Of a stretch of DNA of 64,000 nucleotides, positions 39,829 through 48,491 are shown piece after piece (the first letter of the stretch is position 1; every line of letters begins with the position of its first letter). Origin of the DNA: Bacillus piscicola (lineage in GTDB: Bacteria; Bacillota; Bacilli; Bacillales; Marinococcaceae); contig NZ_JAJJJF010000001.1 in NCBI RefSeq assembly GCF_022458745.1, forward strand, positions 682,001 through 746,000, in the 5' to 3' direction. The position numbers were made by a program, and so were the translations under genes. The notes below the pieces were generated by a model. The model did no database searches, had not been told where the DNA came from, and was given only the letters and a program-made list of their open reading frames with translations.

Positions 39829-40812
39829 ATGAGAGCAATTGTTGTAGAGGAATTGGGAGGGCCCGATGTTTTAAAGGTCCAAGAAACCGATCGTCCTGCA
39901 ATAGAAAAAAATGAAGTACTGATCAAAGTAGAAGCAGCAAGTGTCAATTTCGCGGATATTAAGGCACGTCAGGGCGCGTTTCATGGCGTCAGCAACAGTG
40001 CGTTTATCCCAGGCCTTGATTGCATGGGAGTTATAGAAGAAACGGGAGCAGATGTTTCTGATTTACATAAAGGGCAGCGTGTCGTTGCGTTCCCTACCGG
40101 CGGTTCCTATGCGGAATATGTAAAGGCCAATGAGAATGTAACCTATGTGCTTCCGGATGATGTTGATAGCGATACAGCTGCCGGCTCCTTGTTAGTGGGA
40201 GTCACATCTTACAATGTATTAAGGAAAGTAGCTCGCTTAGAAAAAGGCGAGACGGTATTAATTCATGCAGCTGCTGGCGGGATCGGTACAACCGCAGCCC
40301 AGCTTGCAAAAATTTACGGTGCCGGCAAAGTCATCGGCACAGTAGGGAGCGATAAAAAAGCAGCTGCAGCGCGGGAAGCTGGTGTTGATCTCGTCATCAA
40401 CTATAAAGAGGAAGATTTCGTCAAGCAGACAATGGATGCGACTGACGGAAAGGGTGTGGATGTCATTCTCGATACGATCGCCGGCGAGAATTTTGATAAA
40501 AGCTTGGAATGCTTAGCTCCCTTTGGAAGAATCGTTACGTTCGGGCATGCGAATGATGAATCGGCACCGGGTAATGTGAAGACGAACGAACTGCATGCTT
40601 CCTGTCGATCTGTTCTTGGTTACAGTACCGGGACATGTATTAAACAACGCCCTGAATTTTTAAAAGAAGCCGCCGCAGAAACCATTCGATTACTGGCTGA
40701 GAAAAAATTGGACATCCTTGTATCACAATCTTACCCGCTCGAACAAGCAAGTGAAGCCCACACCTTTATGGAAAGCCGCAACAGCACCGGAAAACTACTG
40801 TTAAAGCCCTAA
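39829..40812 (+). CDS. Zinc-independent quinone oxidoreductase (MDR family)
   Basis: NADPH-dependent quinone or enone reductase of the medium-chain dehydrogenase superfamily, 327 residues. The N-terminal GroES-like domain contains VNFADIKARQGAFHG and PGLDCMGVIEETG, and the Rossmann domain carries VLIHAAAGGIGTTAAQLAKIYG. The Cys and His zinc ligands of alcohol dehydrogenases are absent, as in the QOR group. AAAGGAGTGAGC lies before the ATG. No neighbour reveals the substrate; a detoxifying role is typical of the family. Confidence 0.86.
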   Translation: MRAIVVEELGGPDVLKVQETDRPAIEKNEVLIKVEAASVNFADIKARQGAFHGVSNSAFIPGLDCMGVIEETGADVSDLHKGQRVVAFPTGGSYAEYVKANENVTYVLPDDVDSDTAAGSLLVGVTSYNVLRKVARLEKGETVLIHAAAGGIGTTAAQLAKIYGAGKVIGTVGSDKKAAAAREAGVDLVINYKEEDFVKQTMDATDGKGVDVILDTIAGENFDKSLECLAPFGRIVTFGHANDESAPGNVKTNELHASCRSVLGYSTGTCIKQRPEFLKEAAAETIRLLAEKKLDILVSQSYPLEQASEAHTFMESRNSTGKLLLKP

Positions 40813-40850
40813 TTACCTTTTAAAAAATGAAAGTATGTTGTATTTTCTTG

Positions 40851-40886
40851 TCCGGTAAGCTCACATGTTGACTTACCGGATTTTTA
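40851..40886 (+). terminator. Terminator after quinone oxidoreductase
   Basis: TCCGGTAAG (40851-40859) pairs with CTTACCGGA (40872-40880), followed by five T residues. Its 3' arm overlaps the -35 of the next promoter. Confidence 0.85.
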
Positions 40887-40896
40887 TTCGTAAAAT
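40868..40896 (+). promoter_or_regulatory. Sigma-A promoter of valS
   Basis: TTGACT (40868-40873), an exact 17-base spacer and TAAAAT (40891-40896). Transcription should start near 40903, at the beginning of the T-box. Confidence 0.7.
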
Positions 40897-40902
40897 ATGA
40901 CT

Positions 40903-41155
40903 AAATGCGTCAACAGGGAAGAGTACTGTTATATCCGCCTGTCCAGAGAAAAAGTCCAAGGCTGCGAGACTTTTCAGGGGAATGATAGGAACGTCACCCT
41001 CGAGCAGCTTCCTTGAATAGCAGTAGAGGAAGACGGGAGAACCGTTATCTTTTAAGTGCACGCAAGTACGTACGGTTTTCGTGCGGGCTTTTACGTGAAT
41101 AAAGGTGGTACCGCGACCCTCTCTTCGTCCTTTTGCAGATGGAGGGGTTTTTTTG
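40903..41155 (+). promoter_or_regulatory. T-box leader, valine type, for valS
   Basis: Antitermination leader sensing uncharged tRNA-Val. Stem I begins near CAACAGGGAAGAGTA. The specifier region reads GGAACGTCACC, giving GTC (Val). The T-box AAGGTGGTACCGCG is at 41102-41115. The terminator pairs ACCCTCTC with GGAGGGGT (41116-41148) and ends in seven T residues. Read-through leads to valS 38 bases later. Confidence 0.93.
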
Positions 41156-41192
41156 TTTCTACATAAATACACAAACTAAAGGAGGACATCAG

Positions 41193-43835
41193 ATGGACAA
41201 TCAAGAGACGACGATGCCGACGAAATATGATCCGCAGGCAACGGAAACGAAATGGTATCCATTTTGGACAGAAGGAAACTTTTTTGAAGCAGCGGGGGAA
41301 GAAGAGAAAGAACCATACACCATTGTAATCCCCCCGCCTAATGTGACGGGACGCTTACACCTTGGACATGCATGGGACACAACACTTCAGGACATTGTAG
41401 CACGTCTTAAGCGCATGCAAGGGTACGATATGCTGTGGCTCCCGGGTATGGATCACGCAGGGATTGCAACACAAGCGAAAGTAGAGGCACAGCTGCGTGA
41501 AGAGGGGACAAGCCGTTATGATTTAGGCCGGGACAAGTTTCTCGAAAAGACGTATGAGTGGAAGGAAGAATACGCTGACTTTATCCGTGAACAATGGGCG
41601 AAGCTCGGGCTGTCGCTCGATTACTCACGAGAACGCTTTACAATGGATGAAGGACTTTCAGAGGCGGTCCGGGAAGTCTTTGTGCAGTTTTACAATAAAG
41701 GGCTTATTTACCGCGGAGAATACATTATAAATTGGGACCCGGATACGAAAACAGCACTCTCTGACATTGAAGTAGTGTATAAAGAAGTACAAGGTCATTT
41801 TTACCATATGAGGTACCCGTTAAAAGACGGTTCCGGTTCTATTGAAATTGCAACAACACGCCCGGAAACGATGCTCGGTGATACTGCTGTTGCGGTCCAC
41901 CCGGATGATGAACGTTACCAGCACTTGATTGGGAAGAAAGTGATCCTTCCGATTGTTGGTCGGGAGATCGAGATTATTGCAGATGATTACGTCGAAATGG
42001 ATTTTGGATCAGGTGCGGTGAAAATCACTCCGGCCCACGACCCGAATGACTTTGAAATGGGTAACCGCCATAACCTGGAGCGAGTGCTCGTAATGGATGA
42101 AAGCGGAAGAATGAATGAAAATGCTGGCAAGTACCAGGGCCTTGACCGTTTTGAATGCCGGAAACAGCTCGTGAAAGACTTGCAGGAGGAAGGCATTCTG
42201 TTTGACATTGAAGAGCATATGCATTCCGTCGGACACTCAGAACGAAGCGGTGCGGTAGTAGAACCGTATTTATCCACTCAATGGTTTGTTAACATGAAGC
42301 CGCTTGCCGAAAGAGCGATTGCTCTCCAGAAGCAGGAAGAGAAAGTTCATTTTGTTCCGGATCGTTTCGAAAAAACGTATCTTCACTGGCTTGAAAATAT
42401 CCGTGACTGGTGTATTTCTCGGCAGCTATGGTGGGGGCACCGAATTCCGGCTTGGTATCATAAAGAAACAGGAGAAGTCTATGTTGGAAACGAGGCTCCG
42501 GCTGATGCAGAAAACTGGGAGCAGGATGAGGATGTGCTTGACACCTGGTTCAGTTCTGCATTATGGCCGTTTTCAACAATGGGCTGGCCGGATACGGATG
42601 CACATGATTTTAAGCGCTATTACCCGACGGATGTACTCGTTACAGGTTATGACATTATCTTTTTCTGGGTATCACGCATGATTTTCCAAGGGCTTGAGTT
42701 TACAGGAGAACGGCCGTTTAAAGACGTCCTCATCCACGGCCTTGTCCGTGCTGCGGATGGACGAAAAATGAGTAAATCACTCGGTAACGGTGTTGATCCA
42801 ATGGATGTCATTGAAAAATACGGTGCGGATGCTCTCCGTTTCTTCCTGGCAACCGGCACGACGCCCGGGAACGATCTCCGCTTCCATTGGGAGAAAGTCG
42901 AGGCAAATTGGAACTTTGCTAACAAGATCTGGAACGCTTCCCGGTTTGCGCTTATGAATATGGATGGCCTTACGTATGAAGAAGTGGATCTCGATGGGGA
43001 GAAAACAATCGCAGACCGCTGGATCTTAACGCGTCTACAGGAAACGATCCGCGATGTGACCCGCTTAATGGACCGCTATGAATTCGGAGAAGTTGGCCGT
43101 CTTCTTTATAATTTCATTTGGGACGATGTATGTGATTGGTATATCGAAATGGCAAAATTGCCGCTTTACGGCGAGAAAGAGGATGTGAAACAGACAACCC
43201 GCTCGGTTCTTGCTTATGTGCTCGACCAAACGATGCGTCTTTTACATCCCATTATGCCGTTTATCACCGAAGAAATTTGGCAGCATCTGCCTCACAAGGG
43301 GGAGTCGATTACGATTGCAGCTTGGCCGGAAGTGAATGAAGCTCTTATGGACGATGAAGCTGTTAAGGACGTTGAGCTTTTGAAAAACGTAATTCGCACG
43401 GTTCGTAATACACGGGCTGAGATGAACGTTGCGCCAAGTAAACCGATCGAGCTACAAATCAAAGCAGCCAATGAAGACGTGTTAGGGCAGCTAGAGCGCG
43501 GCCAAGACTATCTGGAACGATTCTGCAACCCGGAGCAGCTCGACATGCAGACAGATCTTGCTGCACCGGAAAAGTCAGTCTCAAAAGTCGTAACCGGGGC
43601 AGAGCTTTATATGCCGCTCTCAGGACTTATTGATATTGACGAGGAAATTGCCCGGTTGGAAAAAGAAAAAGAAAAACTGGACAAAGAAGTGCAGCGAGTC
43701 CAGAAAAAGCTTGAGAACGAAGGGTTTATGAAAAAGGCGCCGGAGAAAGTGGTAGCCGAAGAAAGACAAAAAGAAAAAGATTATGTAGAAAAGCGTGAAA
43801 AAGTAAAAGCTCGGATTCAAGAGCTGATTCACTAA
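41193..43835 (+). CDS. valS: Valyl-tRNA synthetase
   Basis: Class I aminoacyl-tRNA synthetase of 880 residues, the same length as B. subtilis ValS. The HIGH-type motif [16 protein letters not shown] is near residue 45, the CP1 editing domain follows ([19 protein letters not shown]), the KMSKS motif appears as [11 protein letters not shown] near 528, then the anticodon-binding domain and the C-terminal coiled coil typical of ValS ([19 protein letters not shown]). ATG 41193 after AAAGGAGG is the real start although the frame is open into the T-box. Confidence 0.97.
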   Translation: MDNQETTMPTKYDPQATETKWYPFWTEGNFFEAAGEEEKEPYTIVIPPPNVTGRLHLGHAWDTTLQDIVARLKRMQGYDMLWLPGMDHAGIATQAKVEAQLREEGTSRYDLGRDKFLEKTYEWKEEYADFIREQWAKLGLSLDYSRERFTMDEGLSEAVREVFVQFYNKGLIYRGEYIINWDPDTKTALSDIEVVYKEVQGHFYHMRYPLKDGSGSIEIATTRPETMLGDTAVAVHPDDERYQHLIGKKVILPIVGREIEIIADDYVEMDFGSGAVKITPAHDPNDFEMGNRHNLERVLVMDESGRMNENAGKYQGLDRFECRKQLVKDLQEEGILFDIEEHMHSVGHSERSGAVVEPYLSTQWFVNMKPLAERAIALQKQEEKVHFVPDRFEKTYLHWLENIRDWCISRQLWWGHRIPAWYHKETGEVYVGNEAPADAENWEQDEDVLDTWFSSALWPFSTMGWPDTDAHDFKRYYPTDVLVTGYDIIFFWVSRMIFQGLEFTGERPFKDVLIHGLVRAADGRKMSKSLGNGVDPMDVIEKYGADALRFFLATGTTPGNDLRFHWEKVEANWNFANKIWNASRFALMNMDGLTYEEVDLDGEKTIADRWILTRLQETIRDVTRLMDRYEFGEVGRLLYNFIWDDVCDWYIEMAKLPLYGEKEDVKQTTRSVLAYVLDQTMRLLHPIMPFITEEIWQHLPHKGESITIAAWPEVNEALMDDEAVKDVELLKNVIRTVRNTRAEMNVAPSKPIELQIKAANEDVLGQLERGQDYLERFCNPEQLDMQTDLAAPEKSVSKVVTGAELYMPLSGLIDIDEEIARLEKEKEKLDKEVQRVQKKLENEGFMKKAPEKVVAEERQKEKDYVEKREKVKARIQELIH

Positions 43836-43841
43836 TCACAA

Positions 43842-43871
43842 AGACCGCCGACGTGTATGCTTCGGCGGTCT
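43842..43871 (+). terminator. Hairpin between valS and folC
   Basis: AGACCGCCGA (43842-43851) pairs with TCGGCGGTCT (43862-43871). It is followed by ATCTT rather than a T run, so it may attenuate or process rather than fully terminate. Confidence 0.5.
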
Positions 43872-43893
43872 ATCTTCATGAAAAGGGTGGAAG

Positions 43894-45195
43894 ATGATGG
43901 AAACATATGAAGAAGCAAAAGATTGGCTGCACCAACTGACGAAATTTGGTGTCCGTCCAGGTCTCGATAGGGTGCGGATGATGATGGAAGCTCTCGGGAA
44001 TCCGGAGCGAAATTTGAAAAGCATTCATGTCGGCGGGACGAATGGAAAAGGATCGACCGTTGCGTTTTTAAGAGAACCATTAAAGGAAGCGGGAATTGTA
44101 TGTGGTACTTTTACTTCCCCCTATGTGGTGGAATTCCGGGAACGGATAGCCGTCAACGGCGAGCCGATCTCAGAAGCTGATTTTCTTAAAAGTGCAAAGG
44201 CCGTGCAGCCTATCGCAGAAGAGGTAGCAGAAAGCTCGTTCGGAGCACCGACAGAGTTCGAGGTGCTAACTGTAATCGCGGCGCATTATTTTGCATGGAC
44301 AGCACAACCTGACATCGTCATTTGGGAAGTGGGGCTTGGTGGCCGGCTCGATTCAACGAATGTCATTGCCCCAATGATCAGCGTCATTACAAATGTAGGA
44401 CATGATCACCAGCATATTCTCGGAGAAACATTAGCCGAAATTGCCGCAGAAAAAGCGGGGATCATTAAGTCTGGTGTCCCACTTGTGACGTGTGAAACGA
44501 ACCCGGAAATCTTAGAGATTTTCGCCGCAGCGGTACAAAGAGGGAGAACGAAAATGTATCGCTGGCAGCACGAATTCTCGGTAACAGACGAAGAAGCAGC
44601 GGCAAATGGCTGGAGTTTCTCCTTTCAATGTAGCTTGAAGGGCATGGAACACATGGAAATAGCGATGCTTGGCCGCCATCAAATGAAAAACGCCGCCGCT
44701 GCTCTGATGGTTCTACGCTACTTGATGATGTACTACGCGCTTCCGCTCGAAGAGAAACAAATTCGCAGAGGACTGCAAAAAGCAAGCTGGCCGGGCCGTC
44801 TCGACTATCGGGAGACGGAACCACCGCTTCTCTTAGACGGAGCCCATAACAAAGAGGGAATGGAAAGCCTGGCGGAAGCACTCCAAGACCATTTTCCAGA
44901 CCGCCGTCTCCATCTCATCATCAGTATGACTAAAGAAAAAAATCCAGAAAAAGTGATGGCACCGCTAACTGGCTTGAACATTGCGTCCTGCACCGCTGTC
45001 ACATTTGATTTTGAACGCGCCGCGACAGCCGAGGGAATTGCAGCAAAAAGCCCGCTTGCCGGAACGACAGCATTGCCTGACTGGAAGGCCGCTTGGGAGA
45101 AAATTCAAGCCGGTGCCGGTACAAACGATTTAGTCGTTTTTGCTGGTTCATTATATTTCATATCAGAAATTGCCGCACAGTGTGATATCAGTTGA
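43894..45195 (+). CDS. folC: Folylpolyglutamate / dihydrofolate synthase
   Basis: Mur-ligase-family enzyme that adds glutamate to dihydropteroate and folates, using ATP. The 433 residues show the P-loop HVGGTNGKGSTVAFL, TSPYVVEFRERIAVNG, the metal-binding EVGLGGRLDSTNV and NVGHDHQHILG, the carbamylated-lysine region IAAEKAGIIKSG, and in the C-terminal domain LLDGAHNKEGM. Two ATGs (43894 and 43897) follow GGGTGGAAG. It sits directly after valS as in B. subtilis; the pilus locus begins next. Confidence 0.93.
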   Translation: MMETYEEAKDWLHQLTKFGVRPGLDRVRMMMEALGNPERNLKSIHVGGTNGKGSTVAFLREPLKEAGIVCGTFTSPYVVEFRERIAVNGEPISEADFLKSAKAVQPIAEEVAESSFGAPTEFEVLTVIAAHYFAWTAQPDIVIWEVGLGGRLDSTNVIAPMISVITNVGHDHQHILGETLAEIAAEKAGIIKSGVPLVTCETNPEILEIFAAAVQRGRTKMYRWQHEFSVTDEEAAANGWSFSFQCSLKGMEHMEIAMLGRHQMKNAAAALMVLRYLMMYYALPLEEKQIRRGLQKASWPGRLDYRETEPPLLLDGAHNKEGMESLAEALQDHFPDRRLHLIISMTKEKNPEKVMAPLTGLNIASCTAVTFDFERAATAEGIAAKSPLAGTTALPDWKAAWEKIQAGAGTNDLVVFAGSLYFISEIAAQCDIS

Positions 45196-45208
45196 TGGCA
45201 CACAAGCA

Positions 45209-45244
45209 GGGTTATGGGCCATCTAAGATATGGTCCCATAACCC
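45209..45244. terminator. Strong hairpin between folC and leftward pilin gene
   Basis: GGGTTATGGG (45209-45218) pairs with CCCATAACCC (45235-45244), with an inner CCAT/ATGG helix. No T run on either strand, but its place between convergent genes fits a bidirectional stop. Confidence 0.5.
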
Positions 45245-45298
45245 AATATCATAAGGTGAATATCTATTGCCGGGGACTCCGTTATAAAGCAACTCTTT

Positions 45299-46666
45299 TT
45301 AATGTGTATATTCATTGTCGCCAAAATCAATACTCCAGTCTGCTTCTCCGCCCCCGTCCCCTGGAACGTATGGTTTCGAAACATATTGATCTAACACGTA
45401 GATCGTTCCTTTCGGTTGATTGGCGCAACTATCCGCCTTCCTCACAGACTGGTTGTCAGTGAATTCTGCCCGTCCCTTAATGCAAATCCGGCCGTTTTTA
45501 TTCGAGATTGGTTGATTGAAAAAAGCATTTCCATTAATGATAATAGTCCCTTTTTTCGTAGAAACCTCTCCGTCCAACTTTACACTCCCATCGATGGTTA
45601 ACAATGCGTTGTTTTTAACAGTTAGCTCGTTACGTGTATAAAAATTCCTACCTACGTATAACTCGCTATTTTGGTGCATAGTAATAGAGTCTCTAAAAAT
45701 AGCGTTTTTCCCAATAGACGATTTTGTGTTTTGGTAGAAATCAGCCTCTTCTCCAAAAGAAGCATGGCCGCCTATACTCATCTCAGCGTTGTTTTGAAAC
45801 GCTGTTTCATCGAAAATAGCGTTTTTTCCAATGTTTAACACTGTATTATTTAAAAATTCACCGTCATCTTTAAAGGTTGCATGATCCTCAATTGTTAAAG
45901 AACCTTTATTGAGGAGGGTAGCGTCATCATGTACGAGCAAGCTTCCTTTTATGTCATAGGTACATGTAGAGAATTCTGCATCATCTGTTACTTCTAGATT
46001 CGGTAACGTTTCACATGGGATTTCTTCTTGAGACGTTTTTTCATACGGAATATCTGCTGGAATCTTGGGGTATGAGGGATCTATGATTGTATCAAATTCT
46101 GATTCACTATGAAAAACGCGATCATCTTGAGAACCACCGCTCCCACCACCGGAAAAATTTCCAACGTTTAAAGCGATGAATCCGGTAATGATCTCCTTGG
46201 TGTCAGCACTATCTGTTTTCGCCGTTCCTATAGACCGATAATTCAAGCGTAGTTTCTTGTAATTGGTGCAGTCAATAGATTCGTTCGTTTCGTTGCGAAA
46301 GCCTGTTGTCCTTACGTCGAACTTGAATTCCTCATCATCAGCAGACTCCGTTATGTTGAATTTCTTTTTTTGGCTAATCGTATTGCTGCATATTTTCGTT
46401 AGGATCTCCGCTTTTGTGTCTTCTGCGTTATCGGGGGCGTCTTTGACATCCTTAATAATGTCGCGTAGCTCTGCGGATACGTTTGTGCGGTATGCTTCTA
46501 CCCCCATTTCGGCGAGATCGCGTGCTTGCATGGACGCTTCGATTTTATCGGTTTGATGAGAAGCCGACAACACAACAGAAATAATGACGGTAGAAAATAT
46601 CCCGATGATGGTTATCGTTAAGAGAACGATGAGAAGGGCGGCCCCGCGGTTATCAAATCGCTTCAT
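45299..46666 (-). CDS. PilX-like pilin-class protein with beta-solenoid repeats
   Basis: 455-residue protein. The N terminus RGAALLIVLLTITIIGIF is a pilin-like hydrophobic helix lacking the usual Glu at +5, as in PilX/PilK-type proteins. A variable middle carries Cys pairs and a Gly/Ser hinge (FSGGGSGGSQ). Residues about 245-410 hold at least seven short repeats with the pattern I-G-x-N/H-A-x-F (IEDHATF, IGKNAIF, IGGHASF, IGKNAIF, VGRNFY, IDGSVKL, INGNAFF) separated by 16-24 residues, which predicts a right-handed beta solenoid like bactofilins. The GTG at 46675 lies in the AAGGGTGA site, so ATG 46666 is chosen. Third and last gene of the leftward pilin set. Confidence 0.72.
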   Translation of the reverse strand: MKRFDNRGAALLIVLLTITIIGIFSTVIISVVLSASHQTDKIEASMQARDLAEMGVEAYRTNVSAELRDIIKDVKDAPDNAEDTKAEILTKICSNTISQKKKFNITESADDEEFKFDVRTTGFRNETNESIDCTNYKKLRLNYRSIGTAKTDSADTKEIITGFIALNVGNFSGGGSGGSQDDRVFHSESEFDTIIDPSYPKIPADIPYEKTSQEEIPCETLPNLEVTDDAEFSTCTYDIKGSLLVHDDATLLNKGSLTIEDHATFKDDGEFLNNTVLNIGKNAIFDETAFQNNAEMSIGGHASFGEEADFYQNTKSSIGKNAIFRDSITMHQNSELYVGRNFYTRNELTVKNNALLTIDGSVKLDGEVSTKKGTIIINGNAFFNQPISNKNGRICIKGRAEFTDNQSVRKADSCANQPKGTIYVLDQYVSKPYVPGDGGGEADWSIDFGDNEYTH

Positions 46667-46677
46667 GTTATTCACCC

Positions 46678-47193
46678 TTACAGTTTTGATATGTGTGTTA
46701 CAACTTCGTATGTATCACATGGTTTCTCGGTAGAAAACAGCTTGATATGCAGGTGATAGCCGTCTTTATTTTTACCATCCATACTGGTACTTGAGCTGCC
46801 TGACGGAACCCCTTCATCTCCACAAGACAGAGTACCGTCCCCTGCTGAAGCAGAAGCGATTCTATCTATATGTCCGTTGGACTGGTTGGTTATTTCTATA
46901 TATACATGATAGGATTCCATGACCATAACGGACTCATCAATCTTTAAATGATCCGGTGGGAGGGTGGTAAGCTGGATCGTTTTTTCAGTTGTTAAGTACC
47001 GTTCTTCAATAGTGGTGGAAATAATCCCGGCTTCCTGTCGTAAAAAACTATGATCCACTGTGAACGAGAATTGATTAATGGCTTGAAAAAGTACATAGGA
47101 GACAAGGGAGATCACGATCGTTGATAGAGTGAGTGCGAGTAGTAATTCAATCAATGTGAATCCATTTTTATTTTTAAAAACAAGATGCCTCAT
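46678..47193 (-). CDS. PilW-like minor prepilin
   Basis: Minor pilin of 171 residues with a class III signal peptide: KNKNG followed by FTLIELLLALTLSTIVISLV, including the conserved Glu at +5 that is needed for assembly. The prepilin peptidase should cut after the Gly. The C-terminal head contains two or three Cys that could form a disulphide loop (CGDEG; PCDTYE). Its start shares one base with the stop of the upstream pilV-like gene, so they are coupled. Confidence 0.8.
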   Translation of the reverse strand: MRHLVFKNKNGFTLIELLLALTLSTIVISLVSYVLFQAINQFSFTVDHSFLRQEAGIISTTIEERYLTTEKTIQLTTLPPDHLKIDESVMVMESYHVYIEITNQSNGHIDRIASASAGDGTLSCGDEGVPSGSSSTSMDGKNKDGYHLHIKLFSTEKPCDTYEVVTHISKL

Positions 47194-47636
47194 TAGCTTC
47201 CTCCTTTAAGGTAACCGTAGGTGAAAGTGAGGACTTTTTTGTGAGAAGGGTCATTATAAATGACTACTTTTACAGGGAATAAACCGTATTCCTCGCTCAA
47301 ACTCCTATCAGGTGACACAGCCGGATAAAATGTTTCCCCATTTAACTCTATACAACCGGGACAATCTGGAGAGAAAAAATTTGTTGGATAATTTTTACTT
47401 TCCAGCGGTTCGTCTCCGCTATAAAAAGAATCCGGTATTTTATTTTTATCGTCACTTTCTTTGACTGCCTGTAGTGTTTCCTTAGCGAGATGAACGGCGG
47501 TTTGTTTATGGGAAGTAGTCGTCGAGAAAGAAAGTCCTTGTCCGAAAAAACCAAAAAAAACTAACAAAACAATAGCCAGAATGGTAATCGATGTTAATAA
47601 CTCGATAAGCGTAAAGCCGTCTGTCTGATGTGCCAC
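47193..47636 (-). CDS. PilV-like minor prepilin
   Basis: Minor pilin of 147 residues. The leader MAHQTDG precedes FTLIELLTSITILAIVLLVF with Glu at +5; a short, weakly charged leader. Cys pair CPGC in the head domain. GTG start with only a weak ribosome binding site. First gene of the leftward pilV-pilW-pilX-like set, divergent from the pilus assembly genes. This order resembles the minor pilin operons of Gram-negative type IV pili. Confidence 0.78.
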   Translation of the reverse strand: MAHQTDGFTLIELLTSITILAIVLLVFFGFFGQGLSFSTTTSHKQTAVHLAKETLQAVKESDDKNKIPDSFYSGDEPLESKNYPTNFFSPDCPGCIELNGETFYPAVSPDRSLSEEYGLFPVKVVIYNDPSHKKVLTFTYGYLKGGS

Positions 47637-47730
47637 GTTATCACTATCCTCGTTCTGTTTCTTTCTGTATTATACAAATAATAGTAATAAAAATATAGTT
47701 TACTAGTAAATCTAAAGATTGATCAAATAT

Positions 47731-47760
47731 ATGACAATATACGAGAAAATAAGCTATGAT
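47731..47760 (+). promoter_or_regulatory. Candidate sigma-A promoter for rightward pilus genes
   Basis: ATGACA (47731-47736), an 18-base spacer and TATGAT (47755-47760), 22 bases before the first ATG of the rightward genes. A TATAAT on the opposite strand (47669-47674) may serve the leftward pilin genes. Confidence 0.45.
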
Positions 47761-47781
47761 AGGACAAAAGGAGGGAGCGGG

Positions 47782-48477
47782 ATGATTTTTGCTGTTATGG
47801 TTGTCAGCGCGATCATTGTTTACATACTACTAAAAAAACTGCCGCAACGTTGGCAATTTCATAGAAAAATACATATTCAATTAACCGTTTGTGCGCTGCT
47901 CGTCTCCCTGCTCGCTTATTTGCTCGTTCAACTATATTCCCTCTCGCTTGCTGTTGGCGCCGGCATTCTCTTGCTGTTATTCTTTGCGGTCGTGTTTGGC
48001 AAGCAGATGGAATATGCTGAAGAAGATGAGAAAGAAGGGGCCGCAGAATTCCCCGGGAAATTCACCATAGACCAAGACAAATCGCAATTTCCGCCGCACA
48101 CCCAACTAAAAGAACACGATACGATTGACTTAGTTAATCCCGCCGGTGTATTACCAGACAGGCAAATACCAGGAGTGGGAGAGCGGGAGGCAGATACCAT
48201 TTCTCCAATCACAACAAACCAAGATGAGGTGGAAGACTCTTACTTGCATGCAGCGGCCCGACGAACGTTTATTGATGAGTCAGAGGATAATCGGGAAGCT
48301 GACAGTGAGGAAGATCAAGAAGAGGATGAGCTGGAAGCACTGCAAACGTTGCGAAGACGTACAGAGGGTGATGGAAAGAAAGAGAAGGCAGCTGAGGTAA
48401 AAGAAGAGAGGTACAGCTATACTTCTCAGAAAAGAGCAAGTTTGTTGCACGAACTTGAGGAAGAGGATGAAAGGTAG
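47782..48477 (+). CDS. Membrane protein of unknown function in pilus locus
   Basis: 231-residue protein not recognised. Three hydrophobic helices occupy the first 75 residues (about 2-18, 33-49 and 53-70). The remaining 155 residues are hydrophilic and highly acidic with Glu/Asp runs (DSEEDQEEDELEAL) and end in basic-acidic helices, likely cytosolic. ATG 47782 follows GGAGGGAGC; longer in-frame starts lack a ribosome binding site. It is 14 bases before the VanW/G5 gene and part of the rightward pilus cluster. Confidence 0.7.
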   Translation: MIFAVMVVSAIIVYILLKKLPQRWQFHRKIHIQLTVCALLVSLLAYLLVQLYSLSLAVGAGILLLLFFAVVFGKQMEYAEEDEKEGAAEFPGKFTIDQDKSQFPPHTQLKEHDTIDLVNPAGVLPDRQIPGVGEREADTISPITTNQDEVEDSYLHAAARRTFIDESEDNREADSEEDQEEDELEALQTLRRRTEGDGKKEKAAEVKEERYSYTSQKRASLLHELEEEDER

Positions 48478-48491
48478 GACGGTGAACTGCA

